From: Corynebacterium sp.
GTDB lineage: Bacteria; Actinomycetota; Actinomycetes; Mycobacteriales; Mycobacteriaceae
DNA length: 59,486 bases
Assembly (NCBI RefSeq): GCF_022712195.1
Contig: NZ_JALAGY010000093.1
Location: 1 to 59,486 of the forward strand
Reading direction: 5' to 3'
Shown here in pieces: positions 42,331-56,535 of this stretch. Both the position numbers and the translations under genes were made by a program. The notes beneath the pieces were generated by a model that had not been told where the DNA came from, did not search any database, and worked only from the letters and a program-made list of their open reading frames with translations. Numbering within the stretch: position 1 is the stretch's first letter; every line of letters starts with the position of its first letter.

Positions 42331-43299
42331 TCAGTCCATCCCGGCCGGACGGGCCACGAAGACACTCGCCGCGCGGCGGCCCTTCTCCTCGAGCAGGGCG
42401 ATCGCCCGACCGTCCGGGGTCACCGCGGCGTGGACCCCGGGGATTCCGGCGGGGGAGAGCCACTTGCCGAGTGACAGTGCCACCCCGTCCTCCCCGGAAA
42501 CCTCACGGACCGGGAAGCAGGTGGACATGGCCTCGTCGAGGGACATCGTCAGGGAAGGGGCGGCGCCGGTGTCGTCACGCACGGCGGAAAGCTCGTCCAG
42601 GGTCCGTGCCGCGTCCACGGAGAACGGCCCGGCGCTTGTCCGGCGCAGCGCGGTGAGGTGCCCGCCGACCCCCAGTGCGCCGCCCACGTCCCGTGCGATG
42701 GAACGGATGTAGGTGCCGGAGGAGCAGTGCACACTGATGTCGGCCTCGACCACCGCGGCGGAATCTGCGCCGTCGTCCGCGGTGACGGTCCGCACCGCGG
42801 AGACCGTGAGCTCGTGTACGGTCACCGGCCGTTCCGGGAGCACCACGTCCACCCCTTCTCGGACGAGTTCGTGGGCACGGCGTCCGTTGACCTTGATCGA
42901 GCTCACACTGCTGGGGCGCTGCATGATCTCGCCGCGCTGGGCGTCGAAGGCCTCCCGGATCCGCTCGTCGGTGAGGGCCGCCATGTCGGCGGTGGAGGCA
43001 CGGGAGAGAACCTCCCCCTCCCTGTCGTCGGTCAACGTGGCGGAGCCGAAGCGGACGGTGGCCTCGTAGCGTTTGTCGTGGGTCACCACGTGCGCGAGGA
43101 ACTTCGTGCCACGTTCGACCCCCACCACCAGGACGCCGGTGGCCATCGGGTCGAGCGTGCCCGAGTGGCCGACCCGTCGGGTGCCGAAGATGCGACGGCA
43201 CCGGGAGACGACGTCGTGACTGGTCATTCCGGCGGGCTTGTCGACGATCACGAGACCGGAGCGGGAGATGATCCCGTCGGGCGTTTTGCTTCCAGACAT
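42331..43299 (-). CDS. truB: tRNA pseudouridine-55 synthase
   Basis: This is a 322-residue enzyme that isomerises U55 in the T-loop of tRNAs. The catalytic Asp sits in RRVGHSGTLDPMATGVL; GLVIVDKPAGMTSHDVV at the N-terminus, the KVNGRRAHELVREG motif and HCSSGTYIRSIARDVG are all typical. The C-terminal part is the shortened PUA-like domain. ATG 43299 fits the family start. It is divergent from ribF, the two starts being 46 bases apart. Confidence 0.93.
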   Translation of the reverse strand: MSGSKTPDGIISRSGLVIVDKPAGMTSHDVVSRCRRIFGTRRVGHSGTLDPMATGVLVVGVERGTKFLAHVVTHDKRYEATVRFGSATLTDDREGEVLSRASTADMAALTDERIREAFDAQRGEIMQRPSSVSSIKVNGRRAHELVREGVDVVLPERPVTVHELTVSAVRTVTADDGADSAAVVEADISVHCSSGTYIRSIARDVGGALGVGGHLTALRRTSAGPFSVDAARTLDELSAVRDDTGAAPSLTMSLDEAMSTCFPVREVSGEDGVALSLGKWLSPAGIPGVHAAVTPDGRAIALLEEKGRRAASVFVARPAGMD

Positions 43300-43332
43300 G
43301 GAGCACAGTCTAGGTGCCGCCGCGAAGTGTCG

Positions 43333-43338
43333 TAGTGT
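43333..43338 (+). promoter_or_regulatory. -10 element of ribF
   Basis: TAGTGT is exactly 7 bases before the ribF GTG at 43346, so the mRNA is probably leaderless. Confidence 0.45.
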
Positions 43339-43345
43339 GGTGTCC

Positions 43346-44344
43346 GTGGATATCTGGAACGGACTGGACGAGGTTCCCTCGGACCTCCAGGGAAGCGTGG
43401 TGACGATCGGTGTCTTCGACGGAGTGCACCGCGGACACCAGACACTGATCGACACCGCGGTCACCCGGGCGCGGGACCTGGGTGTCCCGGCGCTGATGAT
43501 GACCTTCGATCCGCACCCTACGGTGATCTTCCTGCCGAAGAGCGTCCCTCCGTTGCTGGCCACCGTGGAGCAGCGCGCGGTCAGTGCCGCACGGTACGGC
43601 ATCGACGGCATGGTGGTCGTCGCCTTCGACGACGAGATCATCTCGTGGAGCCCGGAGGAGTACTTCCGGCGGGTGATCCTCGACCTGTTCAAGGCGAAGG
43701 TCGTCGTCATCGGGGACAACTTCACCTTCGGAAGCCAGGCCTCCGGCACCGCCGGGACGATGAGGGAACTGGGGGAGAGGTACGGCGTCGAGGTCGTCGT
43801 CCACGGTCTCCTGCGTGACGGCGACGGGGACGGCGGCCACACCGTGTGCTCCTCCTGGATCCGTGAACGACTGTCCCACGGCGACGTCGCCGCGGCCGCC
43901 GGTGCGCTCGGGCGAAACTTCACCGTGCGTGGGGTCGTCACCCGCGGCGCAGGACGGGGTGGGGCGGCCCTGGGGTTCCCTACGGCCAACCTGTACTTCC
44001 CGGACAGTCAGGCACTGCCGGCGGACGGCGTGTACGCCGGTGACCTCAGGATCCTGCCGACGCACAAGGACCCCGCCGGCGCCGTCGTCGGTGACATGCC
44101 GGTGGACGTTCACCTGCCCGCGGCGATATCGGTGGGCACCAACCCCACCTTCGGCGACGAGACCCGCAGCGTCGAGGCCTTCGTCCTGGACCACGAGGCG
44201 GACCTGTACGGGCGCAAGGTCACCGTGAGTTTCGTGGACCGTATCCGGGGGATGGAGACCTACAGCGGGCTCGACGAGCTGGTCGAGGCGATCGGCAGGG
44301 ACGTGGAGGCGACCCGCAGATTGGTCCCCCGCGAGCGGGGATGA
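43346..44344 (+). CDS. ribF: Bifunctional riboflavin kinase/FAD synthetase
   Basis: This is a 332-residue enzyme that phosphorylates riboflavin to FMN and adenylylates FMN to FAD. The N-terminal nucleotidyltransferase domain has VTIGVFDGVHRGHQ and FGSQASGTAGTMREL, with SSWIRERLSHGDV. The C-terminal kinase domain has GFPTANLYF and SVGTNPTFGDETRSVEAFVLD. The GTG start (MDIWNGLDEVP) matches the usual N-terminus and has a -10 seven bases upstream; the frame open to 43238 is antisense to truB. Confidence 0.94.
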   Translation: MDIWNGLDEVPSDLQGSVVTIGVFDGVHRGHQTLIDTAVTRARDLGVPALMMTFDPHPTVIFLPKSVPPLLATVEQRAVSAARYGIDGMVVVAFDDEIISWSPEEYFRRVILDLFKAKVVVIGDNFTFGSQASGTAGTMRELGERYGVEVVVHGLLRDGDGDGGHTVCSSWIRERLSHGDVAAAAGALGRNFTVRGVVTRGAGRGGAALGFPTANLYFPDSQALPADGVYAGDLRILPTHKDPAGAVVGDMPVDVHLPAAISVGTNPTFGDETRSVEAFVLDHEADLYGRKVTVSFVDRIRGMETYSGLDELVEAIGRDVEATRRLVPRERG

Positions 44345-44454
44345 TAATGTCATCCGGTCTGTGACTGTGGTTCGCGGTAGTCACAACGGCGGTCGCCTCC
44401 GGGTGGCGCGTCCACCTCATTCGCGCGGACTGAAACAACCATCAGGAGATTCAC
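44345..44454 (+). promoter_or_regulatory. rpsO leader with stem-loop
   Basis: The leader before rpsO holds TGTGACT (44360-44366) and AGTCACA (44379-44385), perfect 7-base arms around a 12-base loop containing GGTTCGCGGT. S15 represses its own mRNA in several bacteria, so this is a candidate S15-binding fold. GATAAT at 44343-44348 could be the -10. Confidence 0.4.
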
Positions 44455-44724
44455 ATGGCTCTGACCAAGGACCAGAAGGCCGAGACCCTCAAGGAGTTCG
44501 GCGTCCACGAGACCGACACCGGCTCGCCGGAGGCGCAGGTCGCGCTGATGACGGTGCGTATCCGTCAGCTGACCGAGCACCTCAAGTTCCACAAGCACGA
44601 CCACCACTCCCGCCGCGGACTGCTGCTGCTGGTCGGTCGTCGCAAGAGGCTGCTGAAGTACCTCCAGGAGAACAACGTCGAGCGCTACCGTTCCCTGATC
44701 GAGCGCCTGGGCCTGCGCCGCTAG
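44455..44724 (+). CDS. rpsO: 30S ribosomal protein S15
   Basis: This is an 89-residue primary 16S rRNA-binding protein of the central domain. The family core is complete: [40 protein letters not shown], then [11 protein letters not shown] and [11 protein letters not shown]. The ATG has CAGGAG upstream. A terminator follows before pnp, the usual partner downstream. Confidence 0.97.
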   Translation: MALTKDQKAETLKEFGVHETDTGSPEAQVALMTVRIRQLTEHLKFHKHDHHSRRGLLLLVGRRKRLLKYLQENNVERYRSLIERLGLRR

Positions 44725-44750
44725 GCACGAGCCCGCACAGCGCCGGCACC

Positions 44751-44785
44751 GACCCCGTGGACCGTCACCGACGGCCCGCGGGGTC
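44751..44785 (+). terminator. Intrinsic terminator between rpsO and pnp
   Basis: GACCCCG and CGGGGTC close an outer stem and CCGTC/GACGG (loop ACC) an inner one, followed by TTGTCGTG. It would stop most rpsO transcripts before pnp. Confidence 0.7.
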
Positions 44786-44947
44786 TTGTCGTGTCCGGGG
44801 GTGCACGGCACTGCCGGGCGCGGTCGCGGCCTGCAGTGGTGTAGGATGATCTGCGGTAATCGTCCAGAGCATGAGAAACCGAACCCGAGGCCGGCACCGA
44901 CGATCGGCACAGGGACAGAAAAAGACGCAGAAGGTATACACATCAAC

Positions 44948-48270
<3,323 letters not shown>

Positions 48271-48279
48271 TTCGACGCG

Positions 48280-50008
<1,729 letters not shown>

Positions 50009-50015
50009 GGACACT

Positions 50016-52208
50016 ATGACTGAGAACCGTTCCCGGGCACGCAAGGTGACCCGGAAGGCCGCTCCGCCGAGCGCTGAGACCAGCGCCGCGGACGTGACCG
50101 CCACCTTCAACGACGGCGGCCAGGTCAACGCCTCCGCCGTGGAAGCGCAGCAGACCTCCGTCGACGGCGGAGCGTCCGGCGACGACGCAGCGTCGTCCAC
50201 CTCCGACAGGAACTCCGGCAACGGTGCCGGAAACAGCCGTTCCCGCTCACGCCGCTCCCGCGGTCGGGGCAACGGCGGCAACGGTGGCGGCAACACCACC
50301 AACAACAGTAACTCCGGTAACTCCGGCAACAGCCGTAACCGCGGTGGCCGCAACCAGGGTGGCCAGAACAACCAGGGCAACCAGGGTGGCGGCAACCGCA
50401 ACCGCGGCAAGGGCAACAACCAGGGCGGCGGCGACCGCCGTCGCAACGCCGTGCAGACGATGCAGGGTGCCGACCTGACCCAGCGGCTGCCGAAGCCGCC
50501 GAAGGCCCCGAAGGACGGCCTGCGGGTCATCGCCCTGGGCGGTATCTCCGAGATCGGCCGCAACATGACCGTCTTCGAGTACCACAACCGCATCATCATC
50601 ATCGACTGCGGCGTGCTCTTCCCCTCGTCGGGTGAGCCGGGCGTCGACCTGATCCTGCCGGACTTCTCCTACCTCGACGACAAGTGGGACCGCGTCGAGG
50701 CGCTGGTGGTCACCCACGGGCACGAGGACCACATCGGTGCCATCCCGTGGCTGCTGAAGCAGCGGGCCGACATCCCCATCATCGGTTCCCGGTTCACCTG
50801 CGCGCTCATCGCCGCTAAGTGCCAGGAGCACCGTCTGCGCCCGAAGCTCATCGAGGTCGACGACACCTCCCACGAGAGCCGCGGCCCCTTCGACATCCGC
50901 TTCTTCAACGTGGGCCACTCCATCCCCGAGTGCCTCGGTGTCGCGCTGAAGACCGGCGCCGGCATGGTCGTGCACACCGGTGACGTCAAGCTGGACCAGA
51001 CACCCGCGGACGGTCGCCCGACCGACCTGCCGGCACTGTCCCGCTTCGGTGACGAGGGCATCGACCTGTTCCTCTGCGACTCCACGAACGCCACCACCCC
51101 GGGGGTCTCGCCCTCTGAGGCGGCGATCGGCCCGAACCTGCGCCGTATCGTCACCGAAGCCAAGCAGCGCGTGATCATCGCCTCCTTCGCCTCCAACGTC
51201 GCCCGTGTGCAGATGGCCGTTGACGCGGCCGTGGCGGCGGGGCGCAAGGTCGCCTTCAACGGGCGGTCGATGATCCGCAACATGGAGATCGCCGAGCGTC
51301 TCGGTCTGCTGACCGCCCCGCGCGGCACCATCGTCTCCATGGACGAGGCCAGCCGTATGGCACCGCACAAGGTCGTGCTGATCACCACCGGCACGCAGGG
51401 TGAGCCGATGGCCGCCCTGTCACGGATGGCCCGGCGCGAGCACCGCCAGATCACCGTGCGCCCGGGCGACCTGATCGTCCTGTCGTCGTCGCTGGTGCCC
51501 GGCAACGAGGAGGCCGTCTTCGGTGTCATCAACATGCTGTCCCAGATCGGCGCCGAGGTCATCACCGGCAAGGACGCCATGGTGCACACCTCCGGTCACG
51601 GCTACTCCGGTGAGCTGCTGTTCCTCTACAACGCGGCCCGTCCGCGCAACGCCATGCCCGTGCACGGAGAGTGGCGCCACCTGCGCGCCAACCGTGAACT
51701 GGCCATCTCCACCGGTGTGGCACGCGACCACACGGTGCTGGCGCAGAACGGCGTGGTCGTCGACCTCGTCAACGGCCAGGCGTCCGTGGTCGGGCAGATC
51801 CCGGTGGGCAACCTCTACGTCGACGGCGTCACCATGGGTGATGTGGGAGCCGAGGAGCTGGAGGACCGCACCGCGATGTCCGAGGGCGGTCTCATCTCCG
51901 TGACGGTGGTCATCGACAACCGCACCGGTCGGCCGCTCGAGGATCCGCAGGTTCAGGCACGAGGCTTCTCGGACGCCTCGAAGGACATGATGCGACAGGT
52001 CGCCGAGCTCGTCGACAACGTCATGCTCGACCTCTCGGGTCAGGGCGAGAACGACCCGTACCGGATGGCGCAGACCCTGCGCCGCAAGGTCGCCAAGTTC
52101 GTCAAGGACAAGTGGAAGCGCGAGCCGTTCATCGTTCCGACCGTGGTCCCGATGACGAGCGAGATCGTCGAGGAACTCGACCCCGAGGACCACGTGCCGT
52201 CCCTGTAG
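50016..52208 (+). CDS. rnj: Ribonuclease J with long disordered N-terminus
   Basis: This is a 730-residue metallo-beta-lactamase-fold RNase with endonuclease and 5'-3' exonuclease activity, central to mRNA decay and rRNA maturation. The catalytic core starts near residue 168 (LRVIALGGISEIGRNMTVFEY), with the zinc motif THGHEDHIGAIPW and the beta-CASP region ending HTSGHGYSGELLF and PVHGEWRHL. The first about 165 residues are a Gly/Asn/Arg/Gln-rich disordered tract resembling RNA-binding RG repeats. The ATG has AAGGA upstream; the longer frame is noise. Confidence 0.94.
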   Translation: MTENRSRARKVTRKAAPPSAETSAADVTATFNDGGQVNASAVEAQQTSVDGGASGDDAASSTSDRNSGNGAGNSRSRSRRSRGRGNGGNGGGNTTNNSNSGNSGNSRNRGGRNQGGQNNQGNQGGGNRNRGKGNNQGGGDRRRNAVQTMQGADLTQRLPKPPKAPKDGLRVIALGGISEIGRNMTVFEYHNRIIIIDCGVLFPSSGEPGVDLILPDFSYLDDKWDRVEALVVTHGHEDHIGAIPWLLKQRADIPIIGSRFTCALIAAKCQEHRLRPKLIEVDDTSHESRGPFDIRFFNVGHSIPECLGVALKTGAGMVVHTGDVKLDQTPADGRPTDLPALSRFGDEGIDLFLCDSTNATTPGVSPSEAAIGPNLRRIVTEAKQRVIIASFASNVARVQMAVDAAVAAGRKVAFNGRSMIRNMEIAERLGLLTAPRGTIVSMDEASRMAPHKVVLITTGTQGEPMAALSRMARREHRQITVRPGDLIVLSSSLVPGNEEAVFGVINMLSQIGAEVITGKDAMVHTSGHGYSGELLFLYNAARPRNAMPVHGEWRHLRANRELAISTGVARDHTVLAQNGVVVDLVNGQASVVGQIPVGNLYVDGVTMGDVGAEELEDRTAMSEGGLISVTVVIDNRTGRPLEDPQVQARGFSDASKDMMRQVAELVDNVMLDLSGQGENDPYRMAQTLRRKVAKFVKDKWKREPFIVPTVVPMTSEIVEELDPEDHVPSL

Positions 52209-52249
52209 GTGACACCGGGAGATCCGTGACGGTCCGCCGGCTGCCCGCG

Positions 52250-52255
52250 TAGCAT
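52250..52255 (+). promoter_or_regulatory. -10 element of the MDMPI-like gene
   Basis: TAGCAT is 8 bases before the ATG at 52264. A GGGAG between them could act as a ribosome site if the transcript starts earlier. Confidence 0.4.
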
Positions 52256-52263
52256 CGGGAGAC

Positions 52264-52878
52264 ATGACAGTCTCCCACGATGAACGCCTGGCACTGGCGG
52301 ACCTTCTGTTGTCCCTGGGCCCTGACCGGCCCACCCTGTGCGAAGGGTGGACGACCCGCGACCTGGCCGTGCACCTCGTCCTGCGGGAGTACCGCCCGGA
52401 CGCGATGGCGGGAATGTTCCTGCCTCTGCTGGGCGGGCACCTCGAGACCCTGAGCCGGCGGTACCGGGAGAAGGACTACAAGGACCTGGTGGAGCTCTAC
52501 CGTGCCGGTCCGCCGGTGTGGAACCCGATGCGGCTCGGAGACCGGTTCATCAATCTGGGGGAGAACTTCGTGCACCACGAGGACGCGCGTCGTGGGGGAG
52601 GGGAGTGGTCGCCACGCGACCTGCCGCAACCCACCAGGGACACCCTGTGGGCCGCGGTGCGGCAAATCTCCCGGGGCCTGATACGCAGTTCCGGCGTCGC
52701 GGTGACCCTGGTGCGGACCGACGGCCGGGGCGAGTCGGTGACCGTGGGCGACAGTACCCCGGGCGTGACCGTCACCGGCGAGGCCGGGGAGCTTCTACTG
52801 TGGATCTACGGAAGAATCAAGGACTGTGACGTGACCGTCGAAGGTGACGAGGAGGACGTCCGCCGGGTCAGCCTCTGA
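52264..52878 (+). CDS. TIGR03085-type DinB/MDMPI-like metal-binding protein
   Basis: This is a 204-residue protein with the DinB-like four-helix bundle of mycothiol-dependent maleylpyruvate isomerase N-domains. The LCEGWTTRDLAVHLVLREYRP segment carries the first metal His, and NFVHHEDARRGGG supplies the others, a pattern shared by the TIGR03085 family. It probably acts with mycothiol, whose reductase gene is also in this window; the reaction is unknown. It lies between rnj and ftsK. Confidence 0.8.
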   Translation: MTVSHDERLALADLLLSLGPDRPTLCEGWTTRDLAVHLVLREYRPDAMAGMFLPLLGGHLETLSRRYREKDYKDLVELYRAGPPVWNPMRLGDRFINLGENFVHHEDARRGGGEWSPRDLPQPTRDTLWAAVRQISRGLIRSSGVAVTLVRTDGRGESVTVGDSTPGVTVTGEAGELLLWIYGRIKDCDVTVEGDEEDVRRVSL

Positions 52879-52944
52879 CGGCACGTGTTGTACGTGTCAC
52901 TGGTGTGACGCGTGTTGCGACTGTTAAAGGTGGTGCTCTCGGGC

Positions 52945-52950
52945 TAAACT
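52945..52950 (+). promoter_or_regulatory. -10 element of ftsK
   Basis: TAAACT is exactly 7 bases before the ATG at 52958, predicting a leaderless ftsK mRNA. Confidence 0.5.
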
Positions 52951-52957
52951 GGCGCGC

Positions 52958-55900
52958 ATGTCAACGACCAGTCGCACGCGTACCTCTCCCGGGAACTCCT
53001 CCCGGCGCTCCACTGGGCGATCCTCCCGTCCGTCGGCGGGTTCGTCGGCGAAATCGTCCGCGCCCACGGCACGTACCCGGAGGACCCCCTCGTACGACAC
53101 CACGGACTTCGAGCGCACCGGTGGTGCATTCGGCGCCGTCGGCTCCTCGGTGGGCTCCATGGTCGGCGGGATGTCACGCGGACTCGGCGGACTGGTGCGC
53201 AAGCTGTCGGTGAAGGTGCCCGACGCCCCCGACACGCCCGCCGAGGCGGCGACAGGCTACGGTGACCCCGACGAACTGCCGACCACGGTACTGGACCGTG
53301 CCAGCGCCTCGAAGAAGAAGACCCGCGGCCGTTCGAAAGGAGCAGACACAGACGTGGATCAACCGACCACGCCCGAGGACGCCGACTCGACGGCGGATCT
53401 CGACGATGCAGGACAGGCGGGAAGGGTACGTGTGGGAGGCCATTCCGACGGTGCCGCCCTGGGCGCGCTCGCGCTCGCGCTGATCATCGCCGGAACCTCC
53501 TGGTTCGGTGTCGGCGGCACAGTGGGCGGGGGCATCGACTTCCTGCTGACCTATCTGATCGGGGCAGCCGCGCTGCTCGTACCGGTGCTGCTGGCCGGCT
53601 CCGCCTGGGTGCTGATGGTCGGCGTGGAGACCACCCAACGCTCCCGGGTACGGCTCGGGCTCGGGGTGGGGATCATCGTCCTCGCCGTGCTGGGCATCGT
53701 GCACATCCTGGCGGGGCAGCCCGCCGACGTCGAGGGACGTGCCTCGGCCGGCGGCATCGCCGGCCAGTTCGTAGGCACCCCCATGGCCGTGGGCTTCAGT
53801 GAGTACGTCGCTGTTCCGCTGCTGCTGATGGTCGTCGTCTACGGTGCCCTGCAACTGACCGGGATGACGGTCAAGCAGCTCGTCGGCGCACTGGCCGGCT
53901 GGCTGGGGTACCGCGCGCGCAGCCACCGCGACGGGATCCACGACGATTACGACGACTACGCCGGCTACGACGACTACGCCGATGACGAGGACGAGTACGC
54001 CTCAGTGGACCGCGAGCTCGAGGACGCCGTGCGCCACGACCGTGCGCCCCGGCCGACCACGCGGGCCCGACGCGGCTCCGCCGCAGACACCCGGGGACCC
54101 CAGGGCGTCAGGTCCAGGCCGACTGCGGGAGCTGCCCGTCCGTCACGTGCGACCAGTCCCATGGACAACTACCCGGTCGACCCGGGGGCAGACGACCAGG
54201 CGACACTCGTGTTCCGTGGCGGAGGCGCCGGCGCGCCTGTCGAGGACGACCTTGACGCCCCGTCCGTGGACGACGGTGCCGCAGTAGCGCCGCAGGCGGC
54301 TGCGGCCCCCCGCCCTACGCGGAAGTCCCGTCACTCGGACGAGCAGACCCCCGGCCTGGACGACGACCTGCTGGCGGCCCCGGCTGTTCCGGCTGCTCCG
54401 GCAGCGCAGGAGACCCGCACGATCCGCTCTGAGCCGGCCCCTGCAGCGGCCCCTGCGCCGGAGGAGCCTGCCGCCAGGACCGCCGCAGACGAGCGTGAGG
54501 AGATGCGACGTCGTATCCTCGCCCGGTCCGGAGCAGACACCGCGGCGGCGGTCGCGGGCGGAACCCGGACCAGCGGCGAGGCCGACCGGCAGGACGACCT
54601 TCAGGAAGGTGACGGCCAGGCCGAGCAGCTGGACGCCGCGGTGACCTCCGCCGAGTACCTCCTGCCGTCCACGGAGCTGCTCATCCCCGGTGAGGTCGCG
54701 AAGACCCACAGCGCGGCCAACGACCGCATGATCGAGGCGATCACCGACGTCTTCGCGGAGTTCAAGATCGACGCACAGGTCACCGGCTTCTCCCGCGGGC
54801 CGACAGTGACCCGCTACGAGATTGAGCTGGGCCCGGGCGTGAAGGTCTCGAAGATCACCAACCTCCAGTCGAACCTGGCCTACGCCGCGGCGACGGACAA
54901 CGTCCGCCTGCTCACCCCGATCCCCGGCAAGTCCGCAGTGGGTATCGAGGTGCCCAACAGCGACCGTGAGATGGTGCGACTGGGTGACGTGCTCAACGCG
55001 CCCAACGTCCACGGTGACCCGGACCCGATGCTCATCGGTCTGGGCAAGGACATCGAGGGCACGTTCGTCGCACACTCGATCCAGAAGATGCCGCACCTCC
55101 TGGTGGCAGGTTCCACAGGCTCGGGTAAGTCCGCGTTCGTCAACTCCCTCCTGGTGTCCCTGCTCACCCGAGCCACCCCGGAGGACGTGCGACTGATCCT
55201 CATCGACCCGAAGATGGTCGAGCTGACCCCCTACGAGGGGATCCCGCACCTGGTCACACCGATCATCACCCAGCCGAAGAAGGCCGCTGCGGCGCTGACG
55301 TGGCTGGTCGAGGAGATGGAGCAGCGGTACATGGACATGAAGTCCACCCGCGTGCGCCACATCAAGGACTTCAACCGCAAGGTGAAGTCCGGCGAGATCA
55401 CCACACCGGCAGGTTCAGAGCGCGAGTACCGTCCGTACCCGTACATCGTGTGCGTGGTCGACGAGCTCGCCGACCTGATGATGACCGCGCCCAAGGAGAT
55501 CGAGGACGCGATCGTGCGGATCACCCAGAAGGCCCGGGCCGCGGGTATCCATCTGGTGCTGGCCACCCAGCGCCCGTCGGTGGACGTGGTCACCGGCCTG
55601 ATCAAGACCAACGTCCCGTCCCGCCTGGCGTTCGCCACCTCCTCGCTGACCGACTCGCGCGTGATCCTCGACCAGGGTGGTGCCGAGAAGCTGATCGGCA
55701 TGGGCGACGGCCTGTTCATCCCGCAGGGTGCCGGTAAGCCGCTGCGTATGCAGGGTGCGTTCGTCACCGACGAAGAGGTCCAGGCAGTGGTCGACGCCGC
55801 CAAGGACCAGGCCGAGCCCGACTACACCGACGGCGTCACCGAGGACAAGGCAGCCGAGGCGAAGAAGGACATCGACCCGGACATCGGAAACGATCTCGAG

Positions 55901-56365
55901 GACCTGCTGCAGGCTGTGGAACTCGTGGTGACCAGCCAGTTCGGCTCCACATCGATGCTGCAGCGTAAGCTGCGCATCGGCTTCGCCAAGGCGGGGCGGT
56001 TGATGGACCTCATGGAGACACACGGCGTCGTCGGCCCGTCCGAGGGATCGAAGGCCCGCGACGTGCTGGTGAAGCCTGAGGAGCTGGACACCATCCTCTG
56101 GATGCTCAAGGGGGCGGACCCCGCCGAGGCCCCCAAGGAGCTGCAGGGAGACTCCGGGGTGCCGGAGCAGGACGGGGGCTACGGCACCGGCTACGACGAA
56201 GGCCACGACACGGGCCACGACACGGGCTACGACGCCCCGGCGCCCGCCGACACGGCCGGCTACGCGGGCCAGGACAGCGAGTCGACAGGGGAGATCCCGC
56301 GGGTCGACGAGGGGCAGCCGCGGATCGTCCACGCAGACCCGTCCCGGACGTCGGGTGCATTCTAG
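52958..56365 (+). CDS. ftsK: DNA translocase FtsK
   Basis: This is a 1135-residue septal DNA pump that clears chromosome dimers and termini at division. A Ser/Arg/Thr-rich N-terminus of about 165 residues precedes four hydrophobic segments (about 165-330), then an acidic/Pro-Ala linker to about 560. The motor has ATP-site [32 protein letters not shown] and [10 protein letters not shown]. The C-terminal gamma winged helix is present ([37 protein letters not shown]). The tail ends in Gly/Tyr/Asp/His repeats ([15 protein letters not shown]). The start is supported by the -10 seven bases upstream. Confidence 0.95.
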   Translation: MSTTSRTRTSPGNSSRRSTGRSSRPSAGSSAKSSAPTARTRRTPSYDTTDFERTGGAFGAVGSSVGSMVGGMSRGLGGLVRKLSVKVPDAPDTPAEAATGYGDPDELPTTVLDRASASKKKTRGRSKGADTDVDQPTTPEDADSTADLDDAGQAGRVRVGGHSDGAALGALALALIIAGTSWFGVGGTVGGGIDFLLTYLIGAAALLVPVLLAGSAWVLMVGVETTQRSRVRLGLGVGIIVLAVLGIVHILAGQPADVEGRASAGGIAGQFVGTPMAVGFSEYVAVPLLLMVVVYGALQLTGMTVKQLVGALAGWLGYRARSHRDGIHDDYDDYAGYDDYADDEDEYASVDRELEDAVRHDRAPRPTTRARRGSAADTRGPQGVRSRPTAGAARPSRATSPMDNYPVDPGADDQATLVFRGGGAGAPVEDDLDAPSVDDGAAVAPQAAAAPRPTRKSRHSDEQTPGLDDDLLAAPAVPAAPAAQETRTIRSEPAPAAAPAPEEPAARTAADEREEMRRRILARSGADTAAAVAGGTRTSGEADRQDDLQEGDGQAEQLDAAVTSAEYLLPSTELLIPGEVAKTHSAANDRMIEAITDVFAEFKIDAQVTGFSRGPTVTRYEIELGPGVKVSKITNLQSNLAYAAATDNVRLLTPIPGKSAVGIEVPNSDREMVRLGDVLNAPNVHGDPDPMLIGLGKDIEGTFVAHSIQKMPHLLVAGSTGSGKSAFVNSLLVSLLTRATPEDVRLILIDPKMVELTPYEGIPHLVTPIITQPKKAAAALTWLVEEMEQRYMDMKSTRVRHIKDFNRKVKSGEITTPAGSEREYRPYPYIVCVVDELADLMMTAPKEIEDAIVRITQKARAAGIHLVLATQRPSVDVVTGLIKTNVPSRLAFATSSLTDSRVILDQGGAEKLIGMGDGLFIPQGAGKPLRMQGAFVTDEEVQAVVDAAKDQAEPDYTDGVTEDKAAEAKKDIDPDIGNDLEDLLQAVELVVTSQFGSTSMLQRKLRIGFAKAGRLMDLMETHGVVGPSEGSKARDVLVKPEELDTILWMLKGADPAEAPKELQGDSGVPEQDGGYGTGYDEGHDTGHDTGYDAPAPADTAGYAGQDSESTGEIPRVDEGQPRIVHADPSRTSGAF

Positions 56366-56393
56366 CCGGATTCTGGTAGAGTCCTGACATGTC

Positions 56394-56526
56394 AGGAGGG
56401 GAGTACCCCGCCCGCGGCACTGATCGTCAACACGGCGACCGCCTTCGGTCCCCGGTCGTGCCGGCCACCAGGAGCTGATCCCGGTGGTGGGGGAGACCTC
56501 CGGTCCACCCAGCCGACCGGAGGTTT
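56394..56526 (+). ncRNA. yybP-ykoY-like manganese riboswitch before terC
   Basis: The leader has the hallmarks of the yybP-ykoY class: GGGGAGTA near the 5' side (56399), ATCGTCAACACGGCGACC in the middle, and GGGGGAGACCTCC at the 3' side. The outer stem GGAGG/CCTCC closes the aptamer. An expression-platform hairpin follows: ACCTCCGGTC (56496-56505) with GACCGGAGGT (56515-56524), then TTTCG. This hairpin uses aptamer bases and hides the GGAGG ribosome site of the next gene, so ligand binding should free translation. TerC/MntP-type genes are known targets. Confidence 0.85.
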
Positions 56527-56535
56527 CGACCCGTC

